64,000 nucleotides of DNA, from contig WOZJ01000057.1 of NCBI GenBank assembly GCA_011620345.1, positions 62,001 to 126,000 of the forward strand, read 5' to 3'. Positions 1 to 7,499 of this stretch are shown piece after piece. The stretch is from Nitrospirota bacterium (GTDB taxonomy: Bacteria; UBA2233). Under the pieces are notes generated by a model that saw only the letters and a program-made list of their open reading frames with translations, did no database searches and was not told the DNA's origin. The position numbers and the translations under genes are program-made. How positions within the stretch are numbered: the stretch's first letter is position 1; each line of letters begins with the position of its first letter.

Positions 1-24
1 CAAAAGTCTTGAATTCAGGGCCTC

Positions 25-735
25 CTAGCCGGCAAAGTACTCCGGCGGAAACGAAGATTGAAGCTGCTTGAGGGCTGTCTGAACTTGCTTGGCGTCTTTC
101 CCCTCGATTGTAACAAGCACGACAAACGGGTTGCTCTCGATTTTCGGGTAGGAGCCGATTTGGAGGTCGGGGTGCGCCTTTTGGATGGACGCGAGCGTTT
201 GGGAGAGCCATGACTCCGGAACCAAAAATGTTATCGATTCTATAAAGTAAGGGTCGGCGGAGAACTGCGAGGCGATCACCTCTAACTTCTTCTGAAACAG
301 CCTAGGAACTCCAGGGAGAACGTATACGTTCTCCATCCTCACGATAGGAAACGTTCCGTCGTCGGCCGGGATTAGGCTTGCTCCCTTCGGAATGTAAGCC
401 ATGCGCATCTTTCCTTCGAGGTGTTGAGCCCCAAGCAAGGGAAAGAGGCTGGGTTCTTGGACAAGCGGGATGCCGAAGGCGTAGGCAATCGCTTCCATCG
501 TAACGTCGTCATGGGTTGGTCCAATGCCCCCGGAGGTGATGATCGCGTCAAAAACGTGGCGCAGAGCATTGAGCTCTTGGGCGATGGCCCCGATTTCATC
601 GGGGACAACGACGACCCGTTCGAGTCTGGATCCGAGTTCCCAGATGCGCTTTGCGAGATAAGGCGTATTTTGGTCTTCAACCTTTCCTGTCAGAATCTCG
701 TTGCCCACGACGAGCAGGGCTAGCCTTAGTTCCAT
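25..735 (-). CDS. CinA-like molybdopterin-binding (MoaB/Mog-fold) domain protein
   Basis: A 236-residue protein made only of the N-terminal COG1058 domain of CinA. The family signature SGGIGPTHDD lies at residues 68-77, and the N-terminal strand runs into GNEILTGKVEDQN, both typical of CinA. The C-terminal NMN deamidase (PncC) domain of full-length CinA is absent, so pyridine-nucleotide recycling should not be assumed; single-domain members are known but their reaction is poorly defined. The ATG start lies 3 nt downstream of the yraN stop, so it is probably the last gene of the ribosomal/SRP operon. Confidence 0.85.
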   Translation of the reverse strand: MELRLALLVVGNEILTGKVEDQNTPYLAKRIWELGSRLERVVVVPDEIGAIAQELNALRHVFDAIITSGGIGPTHDDVTMEAIAYAFGIPLVQEPSLFPLLGAQHLEGKMRMAYIPKGASLIPADDGTFPIVRMENVYVLPGVPRLFQKKLEVIASQFSADPYFIESITFLVPESWLSQTLASIQKAHPDLQIGSYPKIESNPFVVLVTIEGKDAKQVQTALKQLQSSFPPEYFAG

Positions 736-738
736 GGT

Positions 739-1086
739 CTACCAGAACGCGTTCTCGATATGATGGATTTTCGGGGTGGATCCGCTAAAATCGATAAAAA
801 CGCAATCAAACCGTGCCTCGTCTGTATCTGTTTCCATGGGATGTCTGAGTAGATAGGCTTGTGCAGCCGCTCGAAGCCTTCGTTGTTGAGCCCTGGTGAG
901 CGCCTCCTCCAAAGGGATCGCCTCGATGTTCGTCCTCCCCTTTACCTCGACAAAGACGAGCGTCCGTCCTGTTCTCGCAACAAGGTCGATCTCCAGCCTG
1001 TGAAACCGGACATTCTGGCCTAGGATTGCAAAGCCTCGCTCAAGCAGAAACTCCTTGGCGAGCTGCTCAGCATGCTTGCCATTCAT
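739..1086 (-). CDS. yraN: YraN/UPF0102 family endonuclease-like protein
   Basis: A 115-residue UPF0102 protein with a restriction-endonuclease-like fold. The conserved acidic strand LEIDLVA is at residues 31-37 (Asp34) and VFVEVKGR at 44-51 supplies the E-x-K pair (Glu47, Lys49). These are the family's presumed metal-binding catalytic residues; the cellular substrate is not established. The ATG overlaps the 3' end of rnhB by 20 nt, indicating translational coupling. The rnhB-yraN pairing downstream of rplS is common in Proteobacteria. Confidence 0.9.
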   Translation of the reverse strand: MNGKHAEQLAKEFLLERGFAILGQNVRFHRLEIDLVARTGRTLVFVEVKGRTNIEAIPLEEALTRAQQRRLRAAAQAYLLRHPMETDTDEARFDCVFIDFSGSTPKIHHIENAFW

Positions 1087-1687
1087 GGTGCTTTAGCGGT
1101 GCGAACGAGACGCGGTGTTCCGGGCATGGACCGAACATCCTGACTCTTTCTACGTGATAGCATGTAGGATACCCCTTGTGTACGGCAAACCCGTATGCCG
1201 GATAGCGGGCATCGAGCTTTTCCATGAGCCTATCCCGCATGGTTTTTGCAAGGATGCTGGCCGCGGCGATCGTACCCGAGAGCATATCTCCTTTAGGAAG
1301 AAGAATGCAGGGAGCTTCCGCCCTAGGGTCTAGCGTGCCGTCCACCAAAAGAATCGAAGGGGAGCATGGAAGCTCATCGAGCGCCCTTTTTGCGGCCAAG
1401 CGGAAGGCTCTTGAGATCCCAAGCGTATCTATTTCCGATGCCAGCGCGAACCCTACGGCCCACAGGCTGTTGAGGCCTACGAGAAGCTTGTGGGCCTTTA
1501 GCCGCTGGCCAGGAGTAAGTTTTTTGGAATCATCGAGCGCAAGGCTCTCCATCGTCGGCGTGTATGTAAACACACCTACCGCCAAAGGCCCGGCAATGGG
1601 GCCTCTCCCCGCCTCGTCCATCCCTGCGAGGCTTAGGCTCGGATCGCCCTGAAATAGCCTGTGCTCTAGGGCATACCCTGCGGCCAA
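1067..1687 (-). CDS. rnhB: Ribonuclease HII
   Basis: Removes ribonucleotides and RNA primers from RNA-DNA hybrids in the cytoplasm. At 206 residues it has normal family length. The signature AGMDEAGRGPIAGP starts at residue 21, giving the catalytic pair Asp24-Glu25. Further metal ligands are Asp116 (LLVDGTLD) and probably Asp134. The ATG directly follows the rplS stop with no intergenic base, so it is co-transcribed and likely coupled. Confidence 0.95.
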   Translation of the reverse strand: MAAGYALEHRLFQGDPSLSLAGMDEAGRGPIAGPLAVGVFTYTPTMESLALDDSKKLTPGQRLKAHKLLVGLNSLWAVGFALASEIDTLGISRAFRLAAKRALDELPCSPSILLVDGTLDPRAEAPCILLPKGDMLSGTIAAASILAKTMRDRLMEKLDARYPAYGFAVHKGYPTCYHVERVRMFGPCPEHRVSFAPLKHHEWQAC

Positions 1688-2056
1688 CTAAACTTCCTGC
1701 TCCCGGTAGGCTACTGTTCCCTTGAGCCTCGTGGCCCGTTTGCCCTTTAGGCCTCTTAGGTAGTATAGCCTGGCCCTGCGAACGTGGCCGCGGCTCAGGA
1801 TCTTGACGTCCGCGATCAACGGGGACATCGTAGGGAAGATTCTTTCGACACCCACGCCGTGAGAAATTTTTCGAACGGTAAACATACTGTCGGAACCGCC
1901 CTTGCGGATACGAATAATAATGCCCCGAAATACCTGGATGCGCTCCTTCTCGCCCTCGCGCACCCTGTAGTGAACTTCTACGGTATCGCCTACGCGTATG
2001 AGGGAAAAGAAGCCGGGTAGGGGCGGAAGCTCAAGCCGGTCGGTCAATGTGTTCAT
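1688..2056 (-). CDS. rplS: 50S ribosomal protein L19
   Basis: 122 residues, close to the usual 115-120. It contains the L19 core with [20 protein letters not shown], the segment around [17 protein letters not shown], and the basic C-terminal segment [19 protein letters not shown]. The start is placed at 2056 rather than an upstream in-frame Met because this ATG forms an ATGA overlap with the trmD stop and has GAGGAG six bases upstream. Trailing order rnhB-yraN is conserved. Confidence 0.95.
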   Translation of the reverse strand: MNTLTDRLELPPLPGFFSLIRVGDTVEVHYRVREGEKERIQVFRGIIIRIRKGGSDSMFTVRKISHGVGVERIFPTMSPLIADVKILSRGHVRRARLYYLRGLKGKRATRLKGTVAYREQEV

Positions 2057-2838
2057 GGTTCTCCTCGTTCTCTTTTGATCCATCCTCTTTGATAAGGATA
2101 CCTTCTGTTTTGAATCTTTTCCAGGAGGCGGCGTTCCATTGGGCCCAGGTTGGCCTGTGCAAGCAGTTCGGGACGGTTGAGGAAGGTTGTTAGAAGGGTG
2201 TGGTAACGCCGGAACAGGCGGATCTTGCCGTGATTTCCGGAGAACAGGACGCTCGGAACGCTGTAGCCCTCAAACACTCTTGGCCTTGTAAACTGAGGGT
2301 ATTCGAGTAAGCCGTCGGAGAAGCTCTCCTCGGATACGCTTGATGGGTCGCCCACGACTCCTGGGATCAGCCTGGAAACCGCCTCGATCACGACGAGCGC
2401 GGCGGCTTCCCCGCCCAAAAGTACGACGTCCGTCACGCAGGCTTCATGGTCGACAAAATTAAGAAGACGGTCGTCTACGCCCTCGTAGCGGCCGCAGACG
2501 AGGATGGCCCCCTGGCCTTCGGCCAGGTTTTGAACAAAGGGCTGCGTTAGGCGCTTTCCCCTGGCCGACAAAAGGACAACGGGGGCTTCTTTGGCTTGAA
2601 CGAGTGCCTTTGCCTTTTGGATGGCTTTAGCGAGCGGTGCAGCCTCCATTACCATTCCTGCGCCCCCGCCAAACGGTGCATCGTCCACGTGTCCAAACTT
2701 ATCGCGGGCGAACTCCCTAGGGCTCACGTAGGCCACCTCGATCGTCCGTTCCTCTAGTGCCTTTCCAAGCAACGAGGACTTGAGAGGGGCCTCGAAGTAG
2801 TCCGGGAAAAGCGTGACCAGGCCGAATCGAAATGCCAT
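2053..2838 (-). CDS. trmD: tRNA (guanine-N1-)-methyltransferase
   Basis: SAM-dependent SPOUT methyltransferase that makes m1G37 in tRNAs and prevents frameshifting. 261 residues. The motif [12 protein letters not shown] is at residues 52-63. The trefoil-knot region carries [25 protein letters not shown] and [10 protein letters not shown], all hallmark TrmD segments. It overlaps rplS by 4 nt (ATGA) and lies 39 nt after rimM. Confidence 0.96.
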   Translation of the reverse strand: MAFRFGLVTLFPDYFEAPLKSSLLGKALEERTIEVAYVSPREFARDKFGHVDDAPFGGGAGMVMEAAPLAKAIQKAKALVQAKEAPVVLLSARGKRLTQPFVQNLAEGQGAILVCGRYEGVDDRLLNFVDHEACVTDVVLLGGEAAALVVIEAVSRLIPGVVGDPSSVSEESFSDGLLEYPQFTRPRVFEGYSVPSVLFSGNHGKIRLFRRYHTLLTTFLNRPELLAQANLGPMERRLLEKIQNRRYPYQRGWIKRERGEP

Positions 2839-2877
2839 GGGCGTCCGTTCTGCAATTTGGATGAATGGGGCTCTATT

Positions 2878-3390
2878 CTAGGGAAGGCAGGCAGGGTCGA
2901 AAACGACCAAGCGCTCTTCGATGCTGAGCTTATGAACGTAAGTATCGAGAAGGGGGATGAGCACTTCGTTTCGGCCCTCGTCCTGAACTACAAGAATGTC
3001 TAAGTTATGCGGCTTCATGACGCGGTTTACGGTTCCAAAATACCTGCCTTGGGTGTCGAAAGCACGGATACCCACTAAGTCGGAGCTGAAGAACTCCCCC
3101 TCTTGGAGTGAAGGTAGGTCTTCTTCGTGTACGAGAAGCGTGGCGCCCCGTAACTTCTCGGCCTGCTCCAGGGAGCATAGCCCCTCAAATTTCAATAGAA
3201 AGCGGCTGCCGTAAGGCTTTGCTGATTCAATCTTCAAGGACAAGCCTTGCACAAGGACACGGGAACCCTCTCGAAATAAATGGCCGTAGTCTGGCACGGC
3301 CTGAACCCAAACCTCGCCCTTTAGCCCTTTCGGCCTATTGATCTGGCCTATCGTCCGAAGATGAGACACCGTTCCATCAGACTTATTCAT
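2878..3390 (-). CDS. rimM: Ribosome maturation factor RimM
   Basis: Assists 30S head assembly by binding S19. The start at 3390 gives 170 residues beginning MNKSDGTVSH; an alternative ATG at 3405 adds five residues (MQRAR). The N-terminal RimM domain (IGQINRPKGLKGEVWV) and the C-terminal PRC-barrel (near SDLVGIRAFDTQGRYFG and NDILVV-like strands) are both present. I favour 3390 because the DNA just upstream looks like foreign, IS-derived sequence, so the extra residues may be accidental. An unusually long 190-nt gap separates it from khpA. Confidence 0.92.
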   Translation of the reverse strand: MNKSDGTVSHLRTIGQINRPKGLKGEVWVQAVPDYGHLFREGSRVLVQGLSLKIESAKPYGSRFLLKFEGLCSLEQAEKLRGATLLVHEEDLPSLQEGEFFSSDLVGIRAFDTQGRYFGTVNRVMKPHNLDILVVQDEGRNEVLIPLLDTYVHKLSIEERLVVFDPACLP

Positions 3391-3526
3391 TCTTGCTCGC
3401 TGCATGAACGAAGCTGACTTCCTGCTTCGTAGAGGCTGGTTTCACGCGGGCCTTGCGGCCTACGTCAGAGCCTTCCTCTCCACAGGCTGACACCGTGGAA
3501 CTCACGGCCAGGTTTCTCAAGTCCAT
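3383..3526 (-). pseudogene. C-terminal tail remnant of an IS200/IS605-type TnpB
   Basis: A 47-codon reading frame beginning MDLRNLAVSSTVSACGEEGS and containing RKARVKPASTKQE. From memory this matches the tail of many IS605/IS1341 TnpB proteins, whose last codons overlap the omega-RNA (reRNA) scaffold. No RuvC or zinc-finger part remains upstream. The frame differs from rimM and ends inside the rimM 5' end. The assignment rests on recognition of the tail, on the odd gap it fills in an otherwise tight operon, and on the hairpins described in the overlapping RNA entry. It could instead be a chance ORF over a leader. Confidence 0.5.
3406..3526 (-). ncRNA. Candidate omega-RNA-like structured RNA in the khpA-rimM gap
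   Basis: On the minus strand this stretch folds into four successive stems. They are CCGTG/CACGG (3493-3507), GTCAGCCT/AGGCtcTGAC (3464-3491), GGCC-GCAA-GGCC with a GNRA loop (3449-3460), and the 7-bp ACGAAGC/GCTTCGT with a 9-nt loop (3408-3430). The segment CTACGAAGCAGGAAGTC resembles the conserved 3' scaffold of TnpB-associated omega-RNAs. The last stem ends 18 nt upstream of the preferred rimM ATG. Whether it is expressed, or is only a decayed transposon end now serving as a rimM leader, cannot be told from sequence. Confidence 0.45.
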
Positions 3527-3555
3527 ATTACATATGAATGCGCCAGAATAAGCAA
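3527..3555 (-). promoter_or_regulatory. Possible sigma70 promoter ahead of the structured leader and rimM
   Basis: On the minus strand TTGCTT (3550-3555) and TGTAAT (3527-3532) are separated by 17 bases. Matches are 4/6 and 5/6. It would start transcription near 3520, just before the hairpin-rich segment, giving rimM-trmD-rplS an internal promoter. Moderate-quality match only. Confidence 0.35.
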
Positions 3556-3580
3556 CTACACCAGAAACTGTTGAACCCCA

Positions 3581-3841
3581 TTAGGCCATAGGCTCGATGA
3601 TCTCGAGGATTGCCCGCTTACGAACCTTGGCGGAGGCTGCCGACAAGATGGTCCGAATGGCTCGAGCCGTTCTGCCGTCTTTGCCTATAACTTTGCCAAG
3701 ATCCTCCTTCGCCACGCTCAACTCCAGGACGCAGCTTCGCTCCCCGTCTACCTCTTGGACGCGTACAGCGTCTGGGTTGTCAACGAGAACTCGCGCGATT
3801 TGCTCGACAAGATCTTTGAGGCTCTGATTTGCAATGGGCAT
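3581..3841 (-). CDS. khpA: KH-domain RNA-binding protein KhpA
   Basis: A small single-KH RNA-binding protein (86 residues). The GxxG loop is in [18 protein letters not shown] in the second half. The ATG at 3841 is chosen over an in-frame TTG two codons upstream because GGAGG sits six bases before this ATG and abuts the TTG. It follows rpsP by 27 nt, as in the conserved rpsP-khpA-rimM-trmD order. In other bacteria KhpA pairs with KhpB/Jag; no such partner is seen here. Confidence 0.92.
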   Translation of the reverse strand: MPIANQSLKDLVEQIARVLVDNPDAVRVQEVDGERSCVLELSVAKEDLGKVIGKDGRTARAIRTILSAASAKVRKRAILEIIEPMA

Positions 3842-3868
3842 TCCCAACCTCCGCTTTGTGGTGGTGCG

Positions 3869-4102
3869 TTACGTAGCCCGCTTGATCAAACTCCTTACCG
3901 TATCCGTAGGTTGAGCCCCTTGGGATACCCAGTAGGCGTAGCGCTCCTTATCGAGCATGACCTCTATGGATTGCTTGAGGGGGTCGTAAAAACCGAGCGC
4001 TTCGATATAATTTCCGCTTGGTGCTTTAGGCTTTTCCTGGACCACGATCCGGTAAAAGGGCCTGTTACGTTTTCCTTTTCGAACGAGACGAATAGAGAGC
4101 AT
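3869..4102 (-). CDS. rpsP: 30S ribosomal protein S16
   Basis: 77 residues, normal for S16. The N-terminal MLSIRLVRKGKRNRPFYRIV and the following EALGFYDPLKQ are diagnostic. It lies 42 nt downstream of ffh and 27 nt upstream of khpA in the SRP/ribosomal operon. Confidence 0.96.
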   Translation of the reverse strand: MLSIRLVRKGKRNRPFYRIVVQEKPKAPSGNYIEALGFYDPLKQSIEVMLDKERYAYWVSQGAQPTDTVRSLIKRAT

Positions 4103-4144
4103 GGAGTAGTTCCTCCTGTTGGAAGATCATAGGAAGGATTGGCT

Positions 4145-5479
4145 CTAGGGCATACCAGAAAGCAGCCCCCGCAATCCTTTACGATTGCCCGTAAGCTGTC
4201 CGACGAGCTTTTTGGTCTCTTCGAATTGTTTAAGTAGTTGATTGATCTCCTGAACCCTTGTGCCTGATCCAGAAGCGATGCGCTTCCTTCTGGACCCGTT
4301 TAGGATTTCAGGGCGTTGACGCTCTTGGCGTGTCATCGAGTTCAGAATGGCCTCAACGTGCTTGAAGCGCCCTTCCAGTTTGGCGGAATCTATCTCTGAG
4401 GCAACCTTGGAGAACCCTGGGATCATCCCCATGATGCCCGAGAGGGGCCCTAGCTTTTTCATGGTCCGGATCTGGTCGCGGAAGTCCTCGAGCGTGAAGC
4501 TCTTTGTACGGAGCTTTTTCTCGAGCTGTTTTGCGTGTTCTTCTTCGAAGGTTTCCTTCGCCCTCTCGATCAGCGTAAGGACATCGCCCATTCCAAGGAT
4601 CCTCGAAGCCATCCTCTCGGGGTGAAAGACCTCTAGGTCCGAGGGGCGTTCTCCCGTGCCGATGAGCTTGATCGGAACGCCCGTGATTTCTCGCATAGAG
4701 AGCGCACACCCACCCCTGGCGTCTCCGTCCATCTTTGTAAGGACAATGCCGGTAAGTCCTACCGCCTCATGGAACGTGCCGGCAAGCTTGAGGGCGTCTT
4801 GTCCCGTCATGGCATCTGCAACGAGCAAGACCTCTTTGGGTTGGATGCGTTGTTTCATCTGGACAAGCTCTTTCATGAGCGCTTCGTCAGCATGAAGACG
4901 TCCTTGGGTGTCCAGGATGAGCGTGTCGTACCGCGACGTCCTGAGGAAGTCGATAGCCTCCTCAGCGAGCGCAAGCGGGCTTTTTGGGCGTTTTCCCCAA
5001 GGATAGACGTGAACGTTGAGCGCCTTTGCGAGCGTGAGAAGCTGTTCGAGCGCCGCAGGACGCTTGACGTCCGTCGTGGCGAGGAGCGGCTCGAGCCGTT
5101 TGCGTTTCAGGTGGAGGGCCAGCTTTGCCGCCGTGGTCGTTTTACCCGAGCCCTGGACTCCTACAAGAAGGATGACGTGTGGAGGGGCGCCTTTCAAGGC
5201 GAGGTCTTGCGCTTCCGTACCGAGCAGCGCCTTAAGCTCTTCGTGGACAATCATCAGCAAGTGTTGGTCCGGGGTAAGCGATTCGAACACGCGTTGGCCT
5301 AAAGCCTTCTCGCGAACACGCTCCAAGAAGGCTCTGGCCACCTGAAAATGGACGTCCGCCTCAAGCAGTGCCCTCCGGATTTCCCGGAACGCCGCCTCGA
5401 TATGCCCTTCCTTGATGACACCCGTTCCCTTGAGGGTTCTCAGGGCCTCGTTTAGCCGCTCTTGCAGCCTTTCAAACAT
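4145..5479 (-). CDS. ffh: Signal recognition particle protein Ffh (SRP54)
   Basis: GTPase that binds signal peptides with 4.5S RNA and targets ribosomes to FtsY/SecYEG. 444 residues: N domain (1-95), G domain with P-loop GVQGSGKTT (107-115), DVKRPAA (137-143) and TKMDGDARGG (248-257), then the M domain. The normally invariant DTAGR element reads DTQGR (190-194), an unusual Ala-to-Gln change in the G3 region. The M domain end (INQLLKQFEETKKLVGQL) lacks the usual Met-rich MMK stretch. Otherwise intact. First gene of the minus-strand operon. Confidence 0.95.
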   Translation of the reverse strand: MFERLQERLNEALRTLKGTGVIKEGHIEAAFREIRRALLEADVHFQVARAFLERVREKALGQRVFESLTPDQHLLMIVHEELKALLGTEAQDLALKGAPPHVILLVGVQGSGKTTTAAKLALHLKRKRLEPLLATTDVKRPAALEQLLTLAKALNVHVYPWGKRPKSPLALAEEAIDFLRTSRYDTLILDTQGRLHADEALMKELVQMKQRIQPKEVLLVADAMTGQDALKLAGTFHEAVGLTGIVLTKMDGDARGGCALSMREITGVPIKLIGTGERPSDLEVFHPERMASRILGMGDVLTLIERAKETFEEEHAKQLEKKLRTKSFTLEDFRDQIRTMKKLGPLSGIMGMIPGFSKVASEIDSAKLEGRFKHVEAILNSMTRQERQRPEILNGSRRKRIASGSGTRVQEINQLLKQFEETKKLVGQLTGNRKGLRGLLSGMP

Positions 5480-5493
5480 CCGTCGCGCTCCGC

Positions 5494-5560
5494 CCTTGAA
5501 CGATCAAGGATAGGCCTTTCTTTAGGGGTTTTGGTAGAATAGCCTTTATGGGTTGCAACC
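5494..5560. promoter_or_regulatory. Divergent ffh/tsaD intergenic region with short palindromes
   Basis: The 194-nt gap between the divergent ffh and tsaD genes holds a hairpin CCTTGA-ACGA-TCAAGG at 5494-5509, in the ffh leader 14 nt before its ATG. It also holds a perfect 10-bp palindrome GGTTGCAACC at 5551-5560. Either could be a control element. No convincing -35/-10 pair for ffh was found. Confidence 0.3.
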
Positions 5561-5605
5561 AAGGCGGGGATAGGGAAAAACCTGTTCCGATTTGTAAAAC
5601 TTCTT

Positions 5606-5635
5606 TTGCTAAAGCAACCCTGTTCTTCCTATATT
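5606..5635 (+). promoter_or_regulatory. Putative sigma70 promoter for tsaD-rsmA
   Basis: TTGCTA at 5606-5611 and TATATT at 5630-5635, 18 bases apart. The predicted start near 5642 leaves a leader of about 32 nt before the tsaD ATG. Confidence 0.45.
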
Positions 5636-5673
5636 TGCACGGATCAACCGTAAAATCAAGAGTTGAGCATGCC

Positions 5674-6684
5674 ATGGATCGTTCCGTTGTCGTAGGAATC
5701 GATACGTCGTGCGATGAAACCTCGGTGGGCATAGTAAACCCTCGAGGAAGGATGCTCGCGAACATCGTGAGCTCCCAGGCCTCGGTATTCGCGAGCTATG
5801 GCGGGGTTGTCCCTGAAATGGCCGCAAGAGAGCACATGTCCCGTATCCGTGGCGTATACCGGGCTGCCCTCGATGCCGGGCACGTCTGCCCAGAGCAAGT
5901 TGCCGGAATTGCCGTGACCCGGGGGCCTGGGCTTTCAGGCTGCCTTGGCATCGGCATTGCGTTTGCTAAAGGGCTGGGCGTAGGGTTCGATGTTCCCGTT
6001 GTCGGCGTTGACCATGTTGAAGGCCATATCTATGCCGCGTTCTTGGCCTACCCGGAGCTTACCCCGCCGTTTGGATACCTCGTTGCGTCCGGGGGACACA
6101 CGCAGATAGGGGTGTTCGAAAAAGAAGGCAGAATCCGTGTGCTTGGGGAGACGCGAGACGATGCTGCGGGAGAAGCGCTGGACAAAGGGGCGAAGCTGCT
6201 TGGTTTTCCCTACCCTGGAGGCCCGGCACTCGACAGGGTAGGGATGGGGGCGCCTAGGCCGCTAGGCGTTGCGTTTCCACGCCCGCGCATCCCCGGAAGG
6301 CCTCTTTCTTTCAGCTTTAGCGGCCTCAAAACCGCGCTTGCCTTCTATCTTGAACGCACAAGAGGAGATGTCCCCATCTCGGAGCTCGTCCAAACGGCCG
6401 GTGCAGCCTACCTCGATGCCGTCCTGGAAAGTCTCGTGAAACGGGTGTTTCGGCTTACCGAGCAGGCTTCCCTTCGCACGTTCGTCGTCTGTGGGGGTGT
6501 TGCAGCTTCAAGGAGGTTAAGGCAGATGCTCCAAGAACAGGCCGTTTCCAAGGGTTTGACGGTTCGAATACTGTTCCCGCCCCCAGACCTCTGCACCGAC
6601 AACGGAGCCATGATCGCAAGAGCCGGGCTTGTTCGGCTCAGCAAGGGCCATGACGAAACGGATACGCTCGATATTCCAAGATGA
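5674..6684 (+). CDS. tsaD: tRNA N6-threonylcarbamoyladenosine transferase TsaD
   Basis: Catalytic subunit for t6A37 synthesis on ANN-decoding tRNAs. 336 residues from the ATG at 5674; the ORF is open further 5' but family similarity begins at VVGIDTSCDETS. Metal ligands are in DHVEGHIYAA (His114, His118) and the C-terminal CTDNGAMIARAG. TsaB, TsaC and TsaE are not in this window. The stop overlaps the rsmA start (ATGA). Confidence 0.95.
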   Translation: MDRSVVVGIDTSCDETSVGIVNPRGRMLANIVSSQASVFASYGGVVPEMAAREHMSRIRGVYRAALDAGHVCPEQVAGIAVTRGPGLSGCLGIGIAFAKGLGVGFDVPVVGVDHVEGHIYAAFLAYPELTPPFGYLVASGGHTQIGVFEKEGRIRVLGETRDDAAGEALDKGAKLLGFPYPGGPALDRVGMGAPRPLGVAFPRPRIPGRPLSFSFSGLKTALAFYLERTRGDVPISELVQTAGAAYLDAVLESLVKRVFRLTEQASLRTFVVCGGVAASRRLRQMLQEQAVSKGLTVRILFPPPDLCTDNGAMIARAGLVRLSKGHDETDTLDIPR

Positions 6685-7499
6685 CGAACAAAAAGCCTCC
6701 GCTCGGCCAGCATTTCCTAAGGCACCCCGAGCTTGCCCAAAAGATCGTTGCATGCTTGGGGGAAGGCCCGTTTGGCACGGTAGTGGAGATCGGCCCGGGA
6801 AAGGGAAGCCTTACGGAAGCGCTCGTCTCGAAATGCCGCCGCCTTGTTTTGGTCGAGCGCGACCCCAAGCTCATACCTCAGCTGAAAGAGCGTTTCGAGC
6901 CTTTGGGGGTGGAGGTTATTGAAGGGGATGCAAGGACGTTTTCGCTCGGCACGTTTCTTAAAGAAGGCGAAAGAGCATCCGTTGTGTCAAACTTGCCTTT
7001 CTACGCGCAAGCGCCCATTCTCATGACGTTGCTCGAGCAATCCTTTTGGGTTGAGCGCATGGTGTTGATGTTCCAAAAAGAGGTGGCCGAGAGGATTATG
7101 GCGAAGCCCTCCAGCAAGGCTTACGGGCTATTGTCGGTGTTCAGCCAACTTTATTCGTCTATCGAAAAAGGGCTGTTTGTTCCGAAAGGAGCGTTTTCAC
7201 CTAGCCCCAAAGTCGATGCGATGGTGCTCGTATTTGACCCCTATCCGACCCCAAAGGTTTTCCCTAAGGATATCGGCTACTTTTCCTTGCTGTTGAGGCA
7301 TCTGTTCCAATCGCGAAGAAAAACCCTCCGTGCCACGCTTCGGCGGTTGGGCTACAAGGAGGCCCTCGAGAGCCTAAGCCTCGAAGGGGCTGGCGGATTA
7401 TCGACAGACTTTTCTAGGCGGCCAGAAGAGCTTTTCCCCGAAGAGCTCGTGATGCTGGCCGATGCGTTACAGCCTTTTAAAACAAGTAACGAACCATAA
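6681..7499 (+). CDS. rsmA: 16S rRNA (adenine1518-N6/adenine1519-N6)-dimethyltransferase
   Basis: KsgA/RsmA dimethylates two adjacent adenines at the 3' end of 16S rRNA during late 30S assembly. 272 residues. SAM motif I is VEIGPGKGSL (35-44) and the catalytic motif IV is NLPF (103-106), a tolerated Phe variant of NLPY. It starts within the tsaD stop (ATGA) and its 3' end overlaps the convergent outer-membrane gene by 23 nt. Confidence 0.95.
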   Translation: MTNKKPPLGQHFLRHPELAQKIVACLGEGPFGTVVEIGPGKGSLTEALVSKCRRLVLVERDPKLIPQLKERFEPLGVEVIEGDARTFSLGTFLKEGERASVVSNLPFYAQAPILMTLLEQSFWVERMVLMFQKEVAERIMAKPSSKAYGLLSVFSQLYSSIEKGLFVPKGAFSPSPKVDAMVLVFDPYPTPKVFPKDIGYFSLLLRHLFQSRRKTLRATLRRLGYKEALESLSLEGAGGLSTDFSRRPEELFPEELVMLADALQPFKTSNEP

